From Edwardsiella hoshinae NBRC 105699 = ATCC 33379 (GTDB taxonomy: Bacteria; Pseudomonadota; Gammaproteobacteria; Enterobacterales; Enterobacteriaceae): DNA of 64,000 nucleotides. The notes beneath the pieces are model-generated. The model was not told where the DNA came from. It searched no databases and saw nothing but the letters and a program-made list of their open reading frames with translations. Location of the stretch: positions 1 through 64,000 of the forward strand of contig NZ_BAUC01000008.1 of assembly GCF_000474215.1 (NCBI RefSeq). Direction: 5' to 3'. A program made the translations under genes and the position numbers. Each line of letters opens with the position of its first letter. Within the stretch, counting starts at the first letter, position 1. This document shows positions 1 to 14,822 of this stretch, in pieces.

Positions 1-1225
<1,225 letters not shown>

Positions 1226-1251
1226 GGGATCAATATGTTTAAAGCAGAGGC

Positions 1252-3369
<2,118 letters not shown>

Positions 3370-3402
3370 CTATATCCTAGGACGTTCAAGTTAAGTTACC
3401 CA

Positions 3403-3433
3403 AAGCGGGCGGCTTAAGCTTAAGCGCCCGCTT
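3403..3433 (-). other. Long inverted repeat between rpsG and fusA
   Basis: AAGCGGGCG (3403-3411) and CGCCCGCTT (3425-3433) are perfect 9-bp arms, and the 13 nt between them contain TTAAGCTTAA, itself a palindrome. The mRNA could fold into one nearly continuous hairpin about 40 nt upstream of the fusA start. On the coding strand it is not followed by a U-run. It may act in mRNA processing or in tuning fusA translation relative to rpsG; this is inference. Confidence 0.6.
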
Positions 3434-3455
3434 GGTGACTAACATACCGATGATA

Positions 3456-4519
<1,064 letters not shown>

Positions 4520-4564
4520 GAAATATACAAGATATTCGCTATCGGCGGGCGGGATAACGTGGGC

Positions 4565-4855
4565 TTACCATGCCATCTGGCGAGCATGCGCAGCGCTCAA
4601 GGCCACAAACTGTATATCATCGATCAACACACACTCCGGCGCCACGTACGCCGTCAACCCGCGCGCTTGGACGTCAGCCTGCAACAGGTGCAGCGTCAGC
4701 GGCATGGCGCGTAAGGTGGCCAATGCCGCCGTGCCATCAAGCGCGCACAGGACGCCATCCTGCAATAAGACCAAGGCATCGCCAGGGCGCACCAACGCAC
4801 TCAGTGTCGCCAGATCGGCCCCGCCCTGCGGAGAACGGCTCAGGGTATGTAACAT
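4565..4855 (-). CDS. tusB: Sulfurtransferase complex subunit TusB
   Basis: DsrH-like subunit of the TusBCD heterohexamer, which relays persulfide sulfur from TusA to TusE for 2-thiouridine synthesis at tRNA wobble position 34. 96 aa, starting MLHTLSRSP, with the family pattern GDALVLLQDGV near residues 25-35. It lies 16 nt behind tusC and is the last gene of the yheO-tusDCB run. The region from its end to rpsL holds the str promoter. Confidence 0.93.
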   Translation of the reverse strand: MLHTLSRSPQGGADLATLSALVRPGDALVLLQDGVLCALDGTAALATLRAMPLTLHLLQADVQARGLTAYVAPECVLIDDIQFVALSAAHARQMAW

Positions 4856-4871
4856 AGCTTCATCTCCCAGG

Positions 4872-5234
4872 TTAAAAGGTCAGAACCGTATCGCACGAAT
4901 CGAGATGGGTGCGCAGGGCATCCGTCGTTACAACTTCGACGGGAACGACCCATGGAATCGATGCCGCCAACCCGCGCTGCGCCAATGACTCGGCACACAA
5001 ATAAATCCGCTCAATATCATAGAGAGCCATCACGCCGAAAGTAGCGATATAGTCACGGGCTAAGATCGCGTCGGGGCGCTGATCCGGCAGTAACTGGAAT
5101 ATCCCATCACCGATGAAAAACACCGCGATATCCTCGCTGAAAGCCGATGCGGCCAATAAGGCATCCAACCCTTCGCGGCCAGCACTCGTCGTATGAGGTG
5201 CCTGGGTAAAAACAAAGGCTAACCTTTTCTTCAT
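4872..5234 (-). CDS. tusC: Sulfurtransferase complex subunit TusC
   Basis: DsrF-like subunit of TusBCD, 120 aa, starting [14 protein letters not shown], with the family motif [14 protein letters not shown] near residues 19-32. It has no catalytic cysteine of the TusD type; it is thought to be structural in the complex. It sits between tusD (17-nt gap) and tusB (16-nt gap), as in E. coli. Confidence 0.93.
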   Translation of the reverse strand: MKKRLAFVFTQAPHTTSAGREGLDALLAASAFSEDIAVFFIGDGIFQLLPDQRPDAILARDYIATFGVMALYDIERIYLCAESLAQRGLAASIPWVVPVEVVTTDALRTHLDSCDTVLTF

Positions 5235-5251
5235 CTTGTTGCTCAGGTCTC

Positions 5252-5641
5252 CTAAAACTGCATGATGCGGTCGCAGGTCAACATCGCTTCAGCCAACGCA
5301 CCAAGACCACTCAGCGAGAAACCGGGCTGCAAATTACCCGCCGCCAATCCCAACTGTGCCGCCTCATCATCTGCCAACACGCCACGACGCAAAGCCGCCG
5401 CGACGCAGACATTGAGGGTGACGCCATGCTGTTGCGCCAAGGCTTGCCAGGCCCGTACCAGATCAAACTCATCGGCCGCCGGCCGCGTCAGCTGATTGGC
5501 GTTCAATACACCTTCGCGATAGAAGAAAACGCTATCCAACGTATGGCCCGCTGCCAACAGCGCAGCGGCAAACCGATAGGCACTGCTGGCCGCTTGGGTG
5601 CCATAGGGCGCGCCACTCACCACCAGAGAATAACGCAACAT
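5252..5641 (-). CDS. tusD: Sulfurtransferase complex subunit TusD
   Basis: DsrE-like catalytic subunit of TusBCD, 129 aa. The conserved cysteine is C79 in [13 protein letters not shown], corresponding to E. coli Cys78, which accepts sulfur from TusA. N-terminus [20 protein letters not shown] matches the family. It starts only 3 nt after the yheO stop, so the two genes are very likely co-transcribed and translationally coupled. Confidence 0.94.
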   Translation of the reverse strand: MLRYSLVVSGAPYGTQAASSAYRFAAALLAAGHTLDSVFFYREGVLNANQLTRPAADEFDLVRAWQALAQQHGVTLNVCVAAALRRGVLADDEAAQLGLAAGNLQPGFSLSGLGALAEAMLTCDRIMQF

Positions 5642-5644
5642 GAC

Positions 5645-6361
5645 TTAGTTACCCTGTACGTCGCCGCTCTTAAACTGGCGAATATAAAGATAGACCGTAT
5701 GTTTCGAAATATTCAAACGCTCTGCAACCTGATTGATGGCATCCTTAATGTCGAAAATCCCCTTCTCATGTAGGTTAAACACGATCTGGCGATTTTTCGC
5801 ATTATTCGATACCGTTCGATCGGCGTTGACCTCTTCGATGGTGTACTCCAGCGTCTGCGCCACCAGCTCATCCACCGAGGAGGCAAAGTTCACCGCCGAA
5901 GAGACCTCCTGCGTCGCTTTCGGAATAAAGGTCTCCATGATCTGAGAGAAAGGCACATCCAGATTCATATTGATACACAACAGACCGATCACCCGCTGCT
6001 CGCGATTGCGGATAGCGATGGTGACTGACTTCATCAGATCGCCACTCTTAGCGCGGGTAAAATAGGCTCGGGAGACGCTGCTGTCTTCACCGGCCATATC
6101 GTGCAACATACGCAGTGCCAGATCGGTAATCGGAGAACCGATCTTACGTCCCGTATGCTCACCATTGGCAATGCGCACCGCCGAGCATTTCAGATCCTCC
6201 AGTGAATGCAGGACGATCTCGCAGTGCGGCCCGATCAACATGGCCAAGCCATCCACCACCGCCTCATACGATTTCAGGATCGCCTGATCCAACGGGGTAA
6301 AGGGGCGTTCATCTAATAGATCTAGCTCACTGATATCAGCCGTAACAAGCGTATTTGACAT
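5645..6361 (-). CDS. yheO: YheO-family putative DNA-binding transcriptional regulator
   Basis: 238 aa. An N-terminal YheO-like PAS domain (about residues 25-150, with LIGPHCEIVLHSL) is followed by a C-terminal helix-turn-helix near residues 195-230 (AINQVAERLNISKHTVYLYI). E. coli YheO is the close homologue and its targets are poorly known. It precedes tusDCB directly, so it may be part of the same transcript. The start has GGAGGGGAG upstream. Ligand and operator are unknown. Confidence 0.92.
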   Translation of the reverse strand: MSNTLVTADISELDLLDERPFTPLDQAILKSYEAVVDGLAMLIGPHCEIVLHSLEDLKCSAVRIANGEHTGRKIGSPITDLALRMLHDMAGEDSSVSRAYFTRAKSGDLMKSVTIAIRNREQRVIGLLCINMNLDVPFSQIMETFIPKATQEVSSAVNFASSVDELVAQTLEYTIEEVNADRTVSNNAKNRQIVFNLHEKGIFDIKDAINQVAERLNISKHTVYLYIRQFKSGDVQGN

Positions 6362-6515
6362 TAACCACTCCCCTCCTCGAACCAGACTCGCCCATCCCTG
6401 ACTGGTCCAGAAAAATATAGTAATTCTTAAAAAATATTAGCAAACTCCATCTATTTAAATCCTTGATGACACCAAGGTAAATGTCTTTTTCACCCGTTCC
6501 ACTAGAAATGCATAA

Positions 6516-6548
6516 TAAAAACCCCCTGAGAGCGGGGCTATCAGGGGG
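6516..6548 (-). terminator. Rho-independent terminator of fkpA
   Basis: Minus strand CCCCCTGA (6548-6541) pairs with TCAGGGGG (6529-6522), then TTTTTAT. It stands 22 nt after the fkpA stop codon. Confidence 0.9.
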
Positions 6549-6569
6549 TAGGGATACCGAAAAAACGAC

Positions 6570-7397
6570 TTATTTTGCGCTTTTTTCGTTAGCGGTAGCG
6601 GCTTTCTCGGAGGCGCTCGGTGCGGCATCCGCCTTCGCAGCTGGCTTCACATCCAGCAACTCGACTTGGAAGACCAGCGTAGAGTTAGCCGGGATCCCCG
6701 GAACACCAGTCTTACCGTAGGCCAGATCCGGCGGGATAACCAGCTTGATCTTGCCGCCTTTCTTGATGTGCTTCAAACCTTCGGTCCATCCCGGGATCAC
6801 CCCGTCCAGACGGAAGGAAAGCGGCTCGCCGCGCGTATAGGAGTTATCGAACTCGGTACCGTTGATCAGCGAACCTTTATAGTTCACCACCACGGTATCG
6901 CTATCCGTCGGTGTCGGGCCTGACCCCTCTTTCTCGACCAGATACATCAGACCGCTGGCCGTAGTCTTCACGCCCTTCTCTTTAGCAAACGCGGCGCGGA
7001 ACTTCTGCCCCGCTTCGGCATTTTCTTTCACTTCTTGCTCCATCTTCGCCTGAGCGGCACTCTTCACACGATTCTCGAAGGATTGCAGCGTTTGCTCGAT
7101 CTCTTGATCGCTCAGCTTGCTCTTACCCGCGAAGGCATCCTGGACCCCGGCAATCAGCTGATCTTTATCGAGCTTAATCCCCAGTTTCTCCTGCTCTTTC
7201 AGAGAATTGTCCATATAACGCCCCAGAGAGGCCCCCAGTGCGTAGGCCGCCTGCTGATCGTCATTTTTGAACTTGCTGCTGGCGGCGGCAGCCGAAGCGG
7301 CCGTATCAACCTTGGCTGCGTCCGCTGCAAACACCGAGGCATTCAGCGCCAGAGCCATCGTCGTGGCTAGCGCGGTAACTTTAAAAAAAGATTTCAT
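6570..7397 (-). CDS. fkpA: Periplasmic FKBP-type peptidyl-prolyl isomerase FkpA
   Basis: Periplasmic chaperone and proline isomerase, 275 aa. A Sec signal peptide (MKSFFKVTALATTMALALNASVFA) ends near residue 24. An N-terminal dimerisation region is followed by the FKBP domain from about residue 140 to 250 (GSLINGTEFDNSYTRGEP, DLAYGKTGVPGIP). The ATG at 7397 is chosen because GGAG lies 6 nt upstream and the family begins MKS; a TTG four codons earlier would place the Shine-Dalgarno inside the gene. A sigma-E-type promoter upstream fits the known envelope-stress regulon of E. coli. Confidence 0.95.
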   Translation of the reverse strand: MKSFFKVTALATTMALALNASVFAADAAKVDTAASAAAASSKFKNDDQQAAYALGASLGRYMDNSLKEQEKLGIKLDKDQLIAGVQDAFAGKSKLSDQEIEQTLQSFENRVKSAAQAKMEQEVKENAEAGQKFRAAFAKEKGVKTTASGLMYLVEKEGSGPTPTDSDTVVVNYKGSLINGTEFDNSYTRGEPLSFRLDGVIPGWTEGLKHIKKGGKIKLVIPPDLAYGKTGVPGIPANSTLVFQVELLDVKPAAKADAAPSASEKAATANEKSAK

Positions 7398-7521
7398 CCA
7401 TTTCTCCAAAATTAAGGCACCTGCCTTAAATCACGATGAGCACAGTTAGGGATATGACCCGAGTTACTATAGTCGCCACGCTTACCAGAAAACAATCGAT
7501 AAGCGAGTAAACAATGTAAAT

Positions 7522-7551
7522 TCAGACCAGGATTGCGTAAAAAAGTTTCCC
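7522..7551 (-). promoter_or_regulatory. Sigma-E (RpoE) type promoter of fkpA
   Basis: Minus strand GGGAAACTT (7551-7543), a 16-nt spacer, then TCTGA (7526-7522). This matches the RpoE pattern (GGAACTT, about 16 nt, TCtgA) and fkpA is an RpoE target in E. coli. Transcription would begin near 7515, leaving a leader of about 118 nt. Confidence 0.75.
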
Positions 7552-7684
7552 GAGGCGATTCTTCAACGCTAACGACTACGCAGCACATGCCAATTCACGC
7601 TACCATAGCCAACGGATAGCCTCGCCATCCGCTGTAATAAAGAAATATCGCCAATGCAATAATCTAAAAATAGAGGAATTTCTT

Positions 7685-7918
7685 ATGGAATCATCGTCCC
7701 ATGGCCTGAGCGAACTGGAGGCCCGTCTGGAACAGCTGGAAAGCCGGATCGCCTTCCAGGAGATCACCATTGAGGATCTCAACCAGACGGTGATCGATCT
7801 ACAGCGAGAGATGGGGAAATATCGCGAACAGATGCGTCTCCTGATCGATAAGTTTCGTGCTGTTCAGCCCTCGCAGATGGCGCATCCCTCCGAAGAGACA
7901 CCCCCGCCCCACTACTGA
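7685..7918 (+). CDS. slyX: SlyX family protein
   Basis: 77 aa, acidic, almost entirely heptad-repeat coiled coil from about residue 8 to 60 ([26 protein letters not shown]), then a proline-rich tail ending PPPHY, which is typical for the SlyX family. Function is unknown. It is divergent from fkpA and convergent with slyD, with AGAGG upstream of the ATG. It shares a bidirectional terminator with slyD. Confidence 0.9.
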   Translation: MESSSHGLSELEARLEQLESRIAFQEITIEDLNQTVIDLQREMGKYREQMRLLIDKFRAVQPSQMAHPSEETPPPHY

Positions 7919-7938
7919 TCACAGGGCGACGCGCCAAT

Positions 7939-7968
7939 AAAAAAAGCGGTCAGATGACCGCTTTTTTT
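7939..7968. terminator. Bidirectional terminator between slyX and slyD
   Basis: Seven A, the arms GCGGTCA (7946-7952) and TGACCGC (7955-7961), then seven T. The symmetric A and T runs let it end slyX on the plus strand and slyD on the minus strand. Confidence 0.93.
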
Positions 7969-7987
7969 ACGCATTGCGCACGCAAAC

Positions 7988-8647
7988 TCAGTGGCAACCG
8001 CAACCGCCGTGGCCTTTGCCTTTACCCTGACCACCGCAGCATTCACCCTCGGCGTGATCATGCTCATGACCGTGACCGCCGCAACATTCACCGTCACCGT
8101 GGCTATGACCATGACCGCCACAGCACTCGCCTTCACCGTGGCCATGACCGCCGCAGCAGCCTTCGCCATGTTGGTGATCGTGCGCGCCGTGCACATGACC
8201 GTGTTCCAGCTCTTCTGCGGTTGCTTCACGGATGGCAACGACCTCGACGTTGAAGTTCAAGTTCTGACCCGCCAGCATATGGTTACCGTCAACCACAACG
8301 TAGTCATCACCCACTTCAGTGATTTCAACCGGTACCGGACCCTGATCGGTTTCCGCCAGGAAACGCATGCCGACCTGTAGCTCATCGACACCCATAAAGA
8401 CATCCTTCGGTACGCGCTGTACCAGGTTGTCATCGTACTGACCATAGGCATCGTTGGCCGGGACATGCACGTCGAAACGGTCACCGATATCGTGCCCTTC
8501 CAACGCTTTCTCCAGACCGGCAATCAGAGAGCCATGGCCGTGCAGGTAGTCCAGCGGTGCAGACACCGGAGACTCATCAACCAATACCCCGTCTTCCGTA
8601 CGCACCTGATAGGCCAGACTGACCACCAGGTCTTTAGCTACTTTCAT
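7988..8647 (-). CDS. slyD: FKBP-type peptidyl-prolyl isomerase SlyD with long metal-binding tail
   Basis: Cytoplasmic prolyl isomerase, chaperone and nickel-binding protein; it helps HypB load Ni into hydrogenases and is needed for phage phiX174 lysis in E. coli. 219 aa against 196 in E. coli. Residues 1-145 hold the FKBP domain with the inserted IF domain (about 65-130). Residues 147-219 are a His/Cys-rich tail with 17 His and 10 Cys, and CCGG occurs at 164, 175, 188 and 203 in near-repeats of GE(G/C)CCGGHGH type. The tail ends CGCH. The tail is longer and more repetitive than in E. coli. Confidence 0.96.
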   Translation of the reverse strand: MKVAKDLVVSLAYQVRTEDGVLVDESPVSAPLDYLHGHGSLIAGLEKALEGHDIGDRFDVHVPANDAYGQYDDNLVQRVPKDVFMGVDELQVGMRFLAETDQGPVPVEITEVGDDYVVVDGNHMLAGQNLNFNVEVVAIREATAEELEHGHVHGAHDHQHGEGCCGGHGHGEGECCGGHGHSHGDGECCGGHGHEHDHAEGECCGGQGKGKGHGGCGCH

Positions 8648-8754
8648 GATATCTCCTAGCGTTTGAAACGTAATCCGTGCGGATTGTAGCGGAATTTCGC
8701 GCTACTGTACTGTTCGGGATGAAAAAAGCTGCGCCATCGCACCCGTTTTCCACC

Positions 8755-8943
8755 TTAAGGCTTAAAACGACCAATCAGCCGCGCCAATGCCGGCGTCGCC
8801 TCCGACGATGAGGTCGGTGAAGCCAGTCGCTGACCGCAACGCACGCACTGCACCTGTTCGCCTTGCGCATCACGCCATAGCGCTAAGCTATCCATGGTCT
8901 GGCAGACCGGACAACGCGCCCCGGCAATAAAACGTCGCTTCAT
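8755..8943 (-). CDS. yheV: YheV family putative zinc ribbon protein
   Basis: 62 aa, starting [18 protein letters not shown]. Two CxxC pairs (CPVC near residues 11-14, CVRC near 33-36) form a zinc-ribbon-like fold; function unknown. The ATG at 8943 has a perfect GGAGGA 3 to 8 nt upstream and overlaps the kefB stop codon as ATGA, so it is probably coupled to kefB translation. Confidence 0.9.
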   Translation of the reverse strand: MKRRFIAGARCPVCQTMDSLALWRDAQGEQVQCVRCGQRLASPTSSSEATPALARLIGRFKP

Positions 8944-10762
8944 TGTTCCTCCTTCCACTCCTCATCCCACTCATTCATTTGATGCTGCTCATGCTGCATC
9001 TCACGCTGGAAAATCTCCTCTAACTCACGCCGCGCCTCACGGATGCGGGAGATCTGTGCCACGTCCCCTTGACGGTGTGGCATCAATTCGCGCAGCATGC
9101 GCATATCTAAACGGCGGAAATGTTGCTGGGCACGATAGGCTTGATGAGGATGCATCCCGGTCTCGATCAACGTCTTGCGCCCTAACTCTAACGCGCTGGA
9201 GAAGGTCTCACGCGTAAACTGGGTCACGCCGGCCTGTAACAACTCATGTGCCTCGACCCGCCCCCGCGCCCGCGCCAAGATGCGAAGATGTGGAAAGTGC
9301 TGTTGACAAAGATGCACCACCGCCATGGTCTCCTCCGGTTCATTGCAGGTGATGACGATAGCTTCCGCCCGGGGGGCCCCCGCCGCCTGTAACAAGTCCA
9401 ACTGGGTGGCATCCCCGTAATACACTTTGTAGCCGTAGCGGCGCATCATACTGACCACGCTGACATCACGCTCCAGCACGGTGACCCGGGTCTGGTTGGC
9501 CATCAACAGGCGCCCAATCACCTGGCCGAAACGGCCAAAACCGACCAGAATTACCTGCGGTTCATCATCGGCCACATACGGCGCCTCCACACTCTCTTCC
9601 GATGGATTCAAGCGCTGCGCCAACGCGCGATCGAGCAGTTGCATCAACGGCGGGGTGGTCATCATCGACAACGTCACCACCACCAGCAGCAAGGCGCTCT
9701 GCTCTGTACTCAACACCCGTTGTGCCGCAGCGGCAGAAAATAGCACGAAGGCGAACTCGCCCCCTTGGCTCAACACCGCCGCAAACTGGAGACGGACCAC
9801 ACTGCGCACCCCCGACAGCCAGGCGAGCAGATACAACACGATGCTCTTTATCAACACCAACCCCGCTACCGCCAGCAGGATCGGCAGCCAGTAGGCGTAC
9901 AGCACCCCCAGATTGAGCGCCATGCCAACCGACATAAAGAACAACCCCAGCAATAGCCCTTTGAACGGCTCGATAGCGATCTCCAGCTCATGCTGGAACT
10001 CACTCTCCGCGAGTAACACCCCAGCGATAAAGGTGCCCAACGCCATGGAAAAACCCAGGGCGTCCATCAGCAGCGCCGCCCCCAACACCACTAGCAGGGC
10101 GGCGGCGGTAAAAATCTCCCGAACCCCGGTGGCGGCGATATAGTGAAACAGCGGGCGCAACAGCAAGCGGCCGCCGATCCATATGCCCGCCAGCGCCCCA
10201 ATCTTCAGCGCGATATGCCCCCAGTTGATCGCCTGATCCCCCCCCCGGCCAGGATGGGCATCAGCGCCAACGCCGGCACCACCGCGATATCCTGGAACAG
10301 CAGCACGGCGAAACCAAGACGTCCCCCCGGGTTACGGTTCATCCCCTTTTCACGCATCAGTTGGAGCGCCATTGCCGTCGACGACATCGCCAGACCGATA
10401 CCGCCGATGACCGCTGCCTGCCAAGCGAAACCGCTGGCCATTAGCACAGCACCGAGTAGCGATGCACTCAACAGTAACTGGGCGGTCCCGGTGCCAAAGA
10501 TCAGGCGCCGCAAGCGCCAGAGTTTGCCGGGATTCAACTCCAGTCCGATGATGAATAACAGGAAGACCACCCCCATCTCCGAGAAGTGCAGGATCTCCTC
10601 GACATCGCGGATCAGACCGATCCCCCACGGACCGATGACGATACCGGCGATCAGGAAGCCGAGCACCGCACCAATGCCAAGACGGCGTGCGATCGGCACC
10701 GCCAACACGGCGGCAAACAGAAACAACACCACCGCTGGCAGCAAAGAGGGATCAGACTGCAT
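8940..10762 (-). pseudogene. kefB: kefB, glutathione-gated K+/H+ antiporter gene, frameshifted in a G9 tract
   Basis: KefB exchanges K+ for H+ and is gated by glutathione adducts during electrophile stress. The N-terminal part (from [14 protein letters not shown], start at 10762 with AGGAGAG upstream) runs into a stop at 10205 just after nine consecutive G (complement of 10238-10246). The rest of the antiporter domain, the NAD-binding KTN domain ([15 protein letters not shown]) and the C-terminus are intact in another frame to 8940. Seven or ten G would restore one frame ([15 protein letters not shown]) giving 606 or 607 aa; E. coli KefB has 601. Everything else is conserved, so this is a phase-variable gene, a very recent null allele, or a sequencing error. 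KefG and yheV flank it in normal order. Confidence 0.88.
10238..10246 (-). repeat. Poly-G(9) tract inside kefB
   Basis: Nine consecutive C on the plus strand (nine G in the kefB sense strand), exactly where the two kefB reading frames part. Such tracts are prone to slipped-strand mispairing, to polymerase slippage and also to sequencing miscalls. Confidence 0.95.
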
Positions 10763-11312
10763 GGTGCTCTCCTGTGGGTAATGGTGCCGCCAACCAGTCG
10801 GCATACGCTTGCGCCTGGGCATGCAACACCGCCATTTTCTGGCGTCGGGCCCAATAGATCGTCAGCGGCGCCAGCCAGCGCATATGGCAACGCAACGCCG
10901 TCAGTTCAAACGGACGTAGCACTTCACTCATGGTGTAATGGTTATAGCCAGTCAACTGGTAAGCGCCCTCCGGTTCGCCGGTGGTCACCACCGAACGCCA
11001 ATATTTATCGCGTAGGGCGTATCCCCCCACCCCACTCGCGAAACCGCGCGCCAATACCCGATCCAGCCACTCCTTCAGCAAGGCCGGACAACTGTAATTA
11101 TATAAAGGGTGCTGAAACACGATCACCTGATGCTCACGCAGCAAACTTTGCTCATGATAAATATCGATAAAGAAGTCCGGATACTGAGCGTACAGATCGT
11201 GTATGGTCACGTTTTCCAACGGCTGGGCCGCCTGTAACAACACTTGATTGGCCATGGAAGAAGGCGATTCGGGATGGGCATAAATCAGTAATACCTTCGG
11301 CGGCTGCGACAT
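10752..11312 (-). CDS. kefG: Glutathione-regulated K+ efflux ancillary protein KefG
   Basis: Flavodoxin-fold, NQO1-like quinone oxidoreductase that binds KefB and is needed for its full activity. 186 aa; flavin-phosphate loop region [15 protein letters not shown] near residues 12-26, and family motifs [20 protein letters not shown] and [10 protein letters not shown]. Its 3' end overlaps the kefB start by 11 nt, so the pair is translationally coupled. KefG itself is intact although kefB is frameshifted. Confidence 0.95.
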   Translation of the reverse strand: MSQPPKVLLIYAHPESPSSMANQVLLQAAQPLENVTIHDLYAQYPDFFIDIYHEQSLLREHQVIVFQHPLYNYSCPALLKEWLDRVLARGFASGVGGYALRDKYWRSVVTTGEPEGAYQLTGYNHYTMSEVLRPFELTALRCHMRWLAPLTIYWARRQKMAVLHAQAQAYADWLAAPLPTGEHHAV

Positions 11313-11472
11313 GGTTCATTCTCCTCACTATCTCAGGGCGTCGTCATTGCCGCACTTTTCGGCTACCATGCGACCCAGAAAGACAGAATAGCGCCGCACG
11401 CCGCCGTTAGCTCGCCGCGTTATTTACGTCGCCACAACGCCAATTTAACACAGACTCAATAGACGACGCTTT

Positions 11473-13398
11473 ATGATTGTTTTCTCATCGCTCCAAATTC
11501 GTCGCGGCACGCGCGTGCTGCTGGATAACGCCTCGGCAACGATCAATCCCGGCCAGAAGGTGGGCCTGGTCGGAAAGAATGGCTGTGGGAAATCAACGCT
11601 ACTGGCACTATTAAAACAGGAGCTGAGCGCCGATAGCGGCAGCGCCAATCTCCCGGCAAACTGGGCGATGGCCTGGGTTAACCAAGAGACACCTGCGCTG
11701 GAAACACCCGCACTAGAGTATGTCCTCGATGGCGATCGCGAATTTCGCCAATTGGAGCGCCAGTTGGAGGAGGCCAACCAACGCAACGATGGCAACGCCA
11801 TCGCCCTGATCCACGGCAAGCTGGACGCCATTGCTGCTTGGACCATTCGCGCCCGCGCCGCCAGCCTGTTGCATGGCCTCGGCTTCAGCCAGGAACAACT
11901 ACTCCAACCGGTTAAATCCTTCTCCGGCGGCTGGCGCATGCGCCTTAATCTGGCGCAAGCCCTGTTGTGCCGCTCCGATCTATTGCTACTGGATGAACCG
12001 ACCAACCACCTGGATCTGGATGCGGTGATCTGGCTAGAGCGCTGGCTGAAAAGCTACCCTGGGACGCTGATCCTCATCTCTCATGACCGCGATTTCCTCG
12101 ACCCGATCGTGGACAAAATTATCCACATCGAACAACAGCAACTCTTTGAGTATAGCGGTAACTATTCCTCTTTCGAATTACAGCGCGCTAGCAAACTGGC
12201 CCAGCAGCAGGCGATGTATCAAAGTCAACAACAGCGCATCGCCCATCTACAGAGTTATATCGACCGCTTTAAGGCGAAGGCCAGCAAAGCTAAACAGGCA
12301 CAGAGCCGGGTCAAGATGCTAGAGCGGATGGAGCGCATCGCGCCAGCCCATGTCGACAACCCCTTCCATTTCAGCTTCCGTCCACCGGAGAGCCTACCGA
12401 CGCCACTGTTACGGATGGAGCAGGTTAGCGCAGGATACGGTGAACACACCGTGCTCGCCTCGATCAAACTCAATCTGGTACCCGGATCACGCATCGGTCT
12501 GCTAGGGCGCAACGGCGCCGGTAAATCGACGTTGATCAAGCTACTGGCCGGCGAGCTAACGCCGCAGCATGGTGAGGTCGGGCTGGCGAAAGGCGTACGC
12601 CTCGGTTACTTCGCCCAACATCAGTTGGAATACCTGCGCGCCGATGAATCCCCGCTACAACATCTAGCCCGCCTGGCTCCCCAGGAGAGCGAGCAACAAT
12701 TACGCGATTATCTGGGCGGCTTCGGCTTCAACGGTGATAAGGTCGGGGAAGCGACGCAGCGCTTCTCCGGTGGCGAGAAGGCGCGCCTGGTGCTGGCACT
12801 GATCGTCTGGCAGCGCCCCAACCTACTGCTGCTCGACGAACCAACTAACCATCTGGATCTGGATATGCGTCAGGCGCTGACCGAAGCCTTAATCGATTTC
12901 GAGGGCGCGTTAGTGGTGGTCTCGCACGATCGCCATCTGCTCCGTTCGACGACCGACGATCTCTATCTGGTGCACGATGGTCAGGTTGAACCCTTCGCCG
13001 GCGATCTCGAGGATTACCAGCAATGGTTGAGTGACTGGCAGCGACAAGAAAACCAGAGTTCGACGGCAGAGCAGGAGGGGGGGCAAGCGACCAATAGTGC
13101 TCAGGCACGGAAAGATCAGAAGCGACGCGAAGCCGAGTTCCGCAATCTGACGCAACCATTGCGCAAGCAGATCGCCGCCCAAGAGAAACGGATGGAGACG
13201 CTCGGTGCCCAACTGAATGAGCTAGAGGAGCGCCTGTCCGACAGTGCACTGTACGATCCCGCGCGCAAGGCGGAGCTAAACCAGATCCTACAACAACAAA
13301 GCCAGGCTAAGGTCGGCTTAGAGGAAGCCGAACTATGCTGGCTCGACGCGCAGGAGCAGTTGGAAGAGATGACCCGCACATTTAACGACACGCCATAA
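11473..13398 (+). CDS. yheS: ABC-F family ATPase YheS
   Basis: 641 aa with two ABC ATPase domains and no membrane segment. Walker A GKNGCGKST (domain 1, about residues 34-42) and GRNGAGKST (domain 2, about 346-354); signature motifs FSGGWRMRL and FSGGEKARL; Walker B LLLLDEPTNHLDLD in both. A C-terminal coiled coil (about 545-640) follows. ABC-F proteins act on ribosomes. In E. coli yheT follows yheS on the same strand, but here the next gene is argD, facing it. Confidence 0.95.
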   Translation: MIVFSSLQIRRGTRVLLDNASATINPGQKVGLVGKNGCGKSTLLALLKQELSADSGSANLPANWAMAWVNQETPALETPALEYVLDGDREFRQLERQLEEANQRNDGNAIALIHGKLDAIAAWTIRARAASLLHGLGFSQEQLLQPVKSFSGGWRMRLNLAQALLCRSDLLLLDEPTNHLDLDAVIWLERWLKSYPGTLILISHDRDFLDPIVDKIIHIEQQQLFEYSGNYSSFELQRASKLAQQQAMYQSQQQRIAHLQSYIDRFKAKASKAKQAQSRVKMLERMERIAPAHVDNPFHFSFRPPESLPTPLLRMEQVSAGYGEHTVLASIKLNLVPGSRIGLLGRNGAGKSTLIKLLAGELTPQHGEVGLAKGVRLGYFAQHQLEYLRADESPLQHLARLAPQESEQQLRDYLGGFGFNGDKVGEATQRFSGGEKARLVLALIVWQRPNLLLLDEPTNHLDLDMRQALTEALIDFEGALVVVSHDRHLLRSTTDDLYLVHDGQVEPFAGDLEDYQQWLSDWQRQENQSSTAEQEGGQATNSAQARKDQKRREAEFRNLTQPLRKQIAAQEKRMETLGAQLNELEERLSDSALYDPARKAELNQILQQQSQAKVGLEEAELCWLDAQEQLEEMTRTFNDTP

Positions 13399-13419
13399 CC
13401 ACACGGCAGCCATCGGCCA

Positions 13420-14725
<1,306 letters not shown>

Positions 14726-14822
14726 TTGAATTCTCGCTGAACGATAGCGGGCGGCGTGTCGGGCTGAATTTCCCTCGCGTATGCTTTATCATCTCCTTTT
14801 CTGGTTAATCCCGTACTGCGCC

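Noticed and set aside
8940-10166. A separate 408-aa antiporter/KTN protein starting at 10166
   Set aside because: It is the downstream part of kefB in the other frame; the same frame stays open further upstream and continues the KefB sequence up to the G9 tract.
10000-10182. Small ORF starting [10 protein letters not shown] in the kefB region
   Set aside because: It is a third-frame shadow of kefB with no family similarity.
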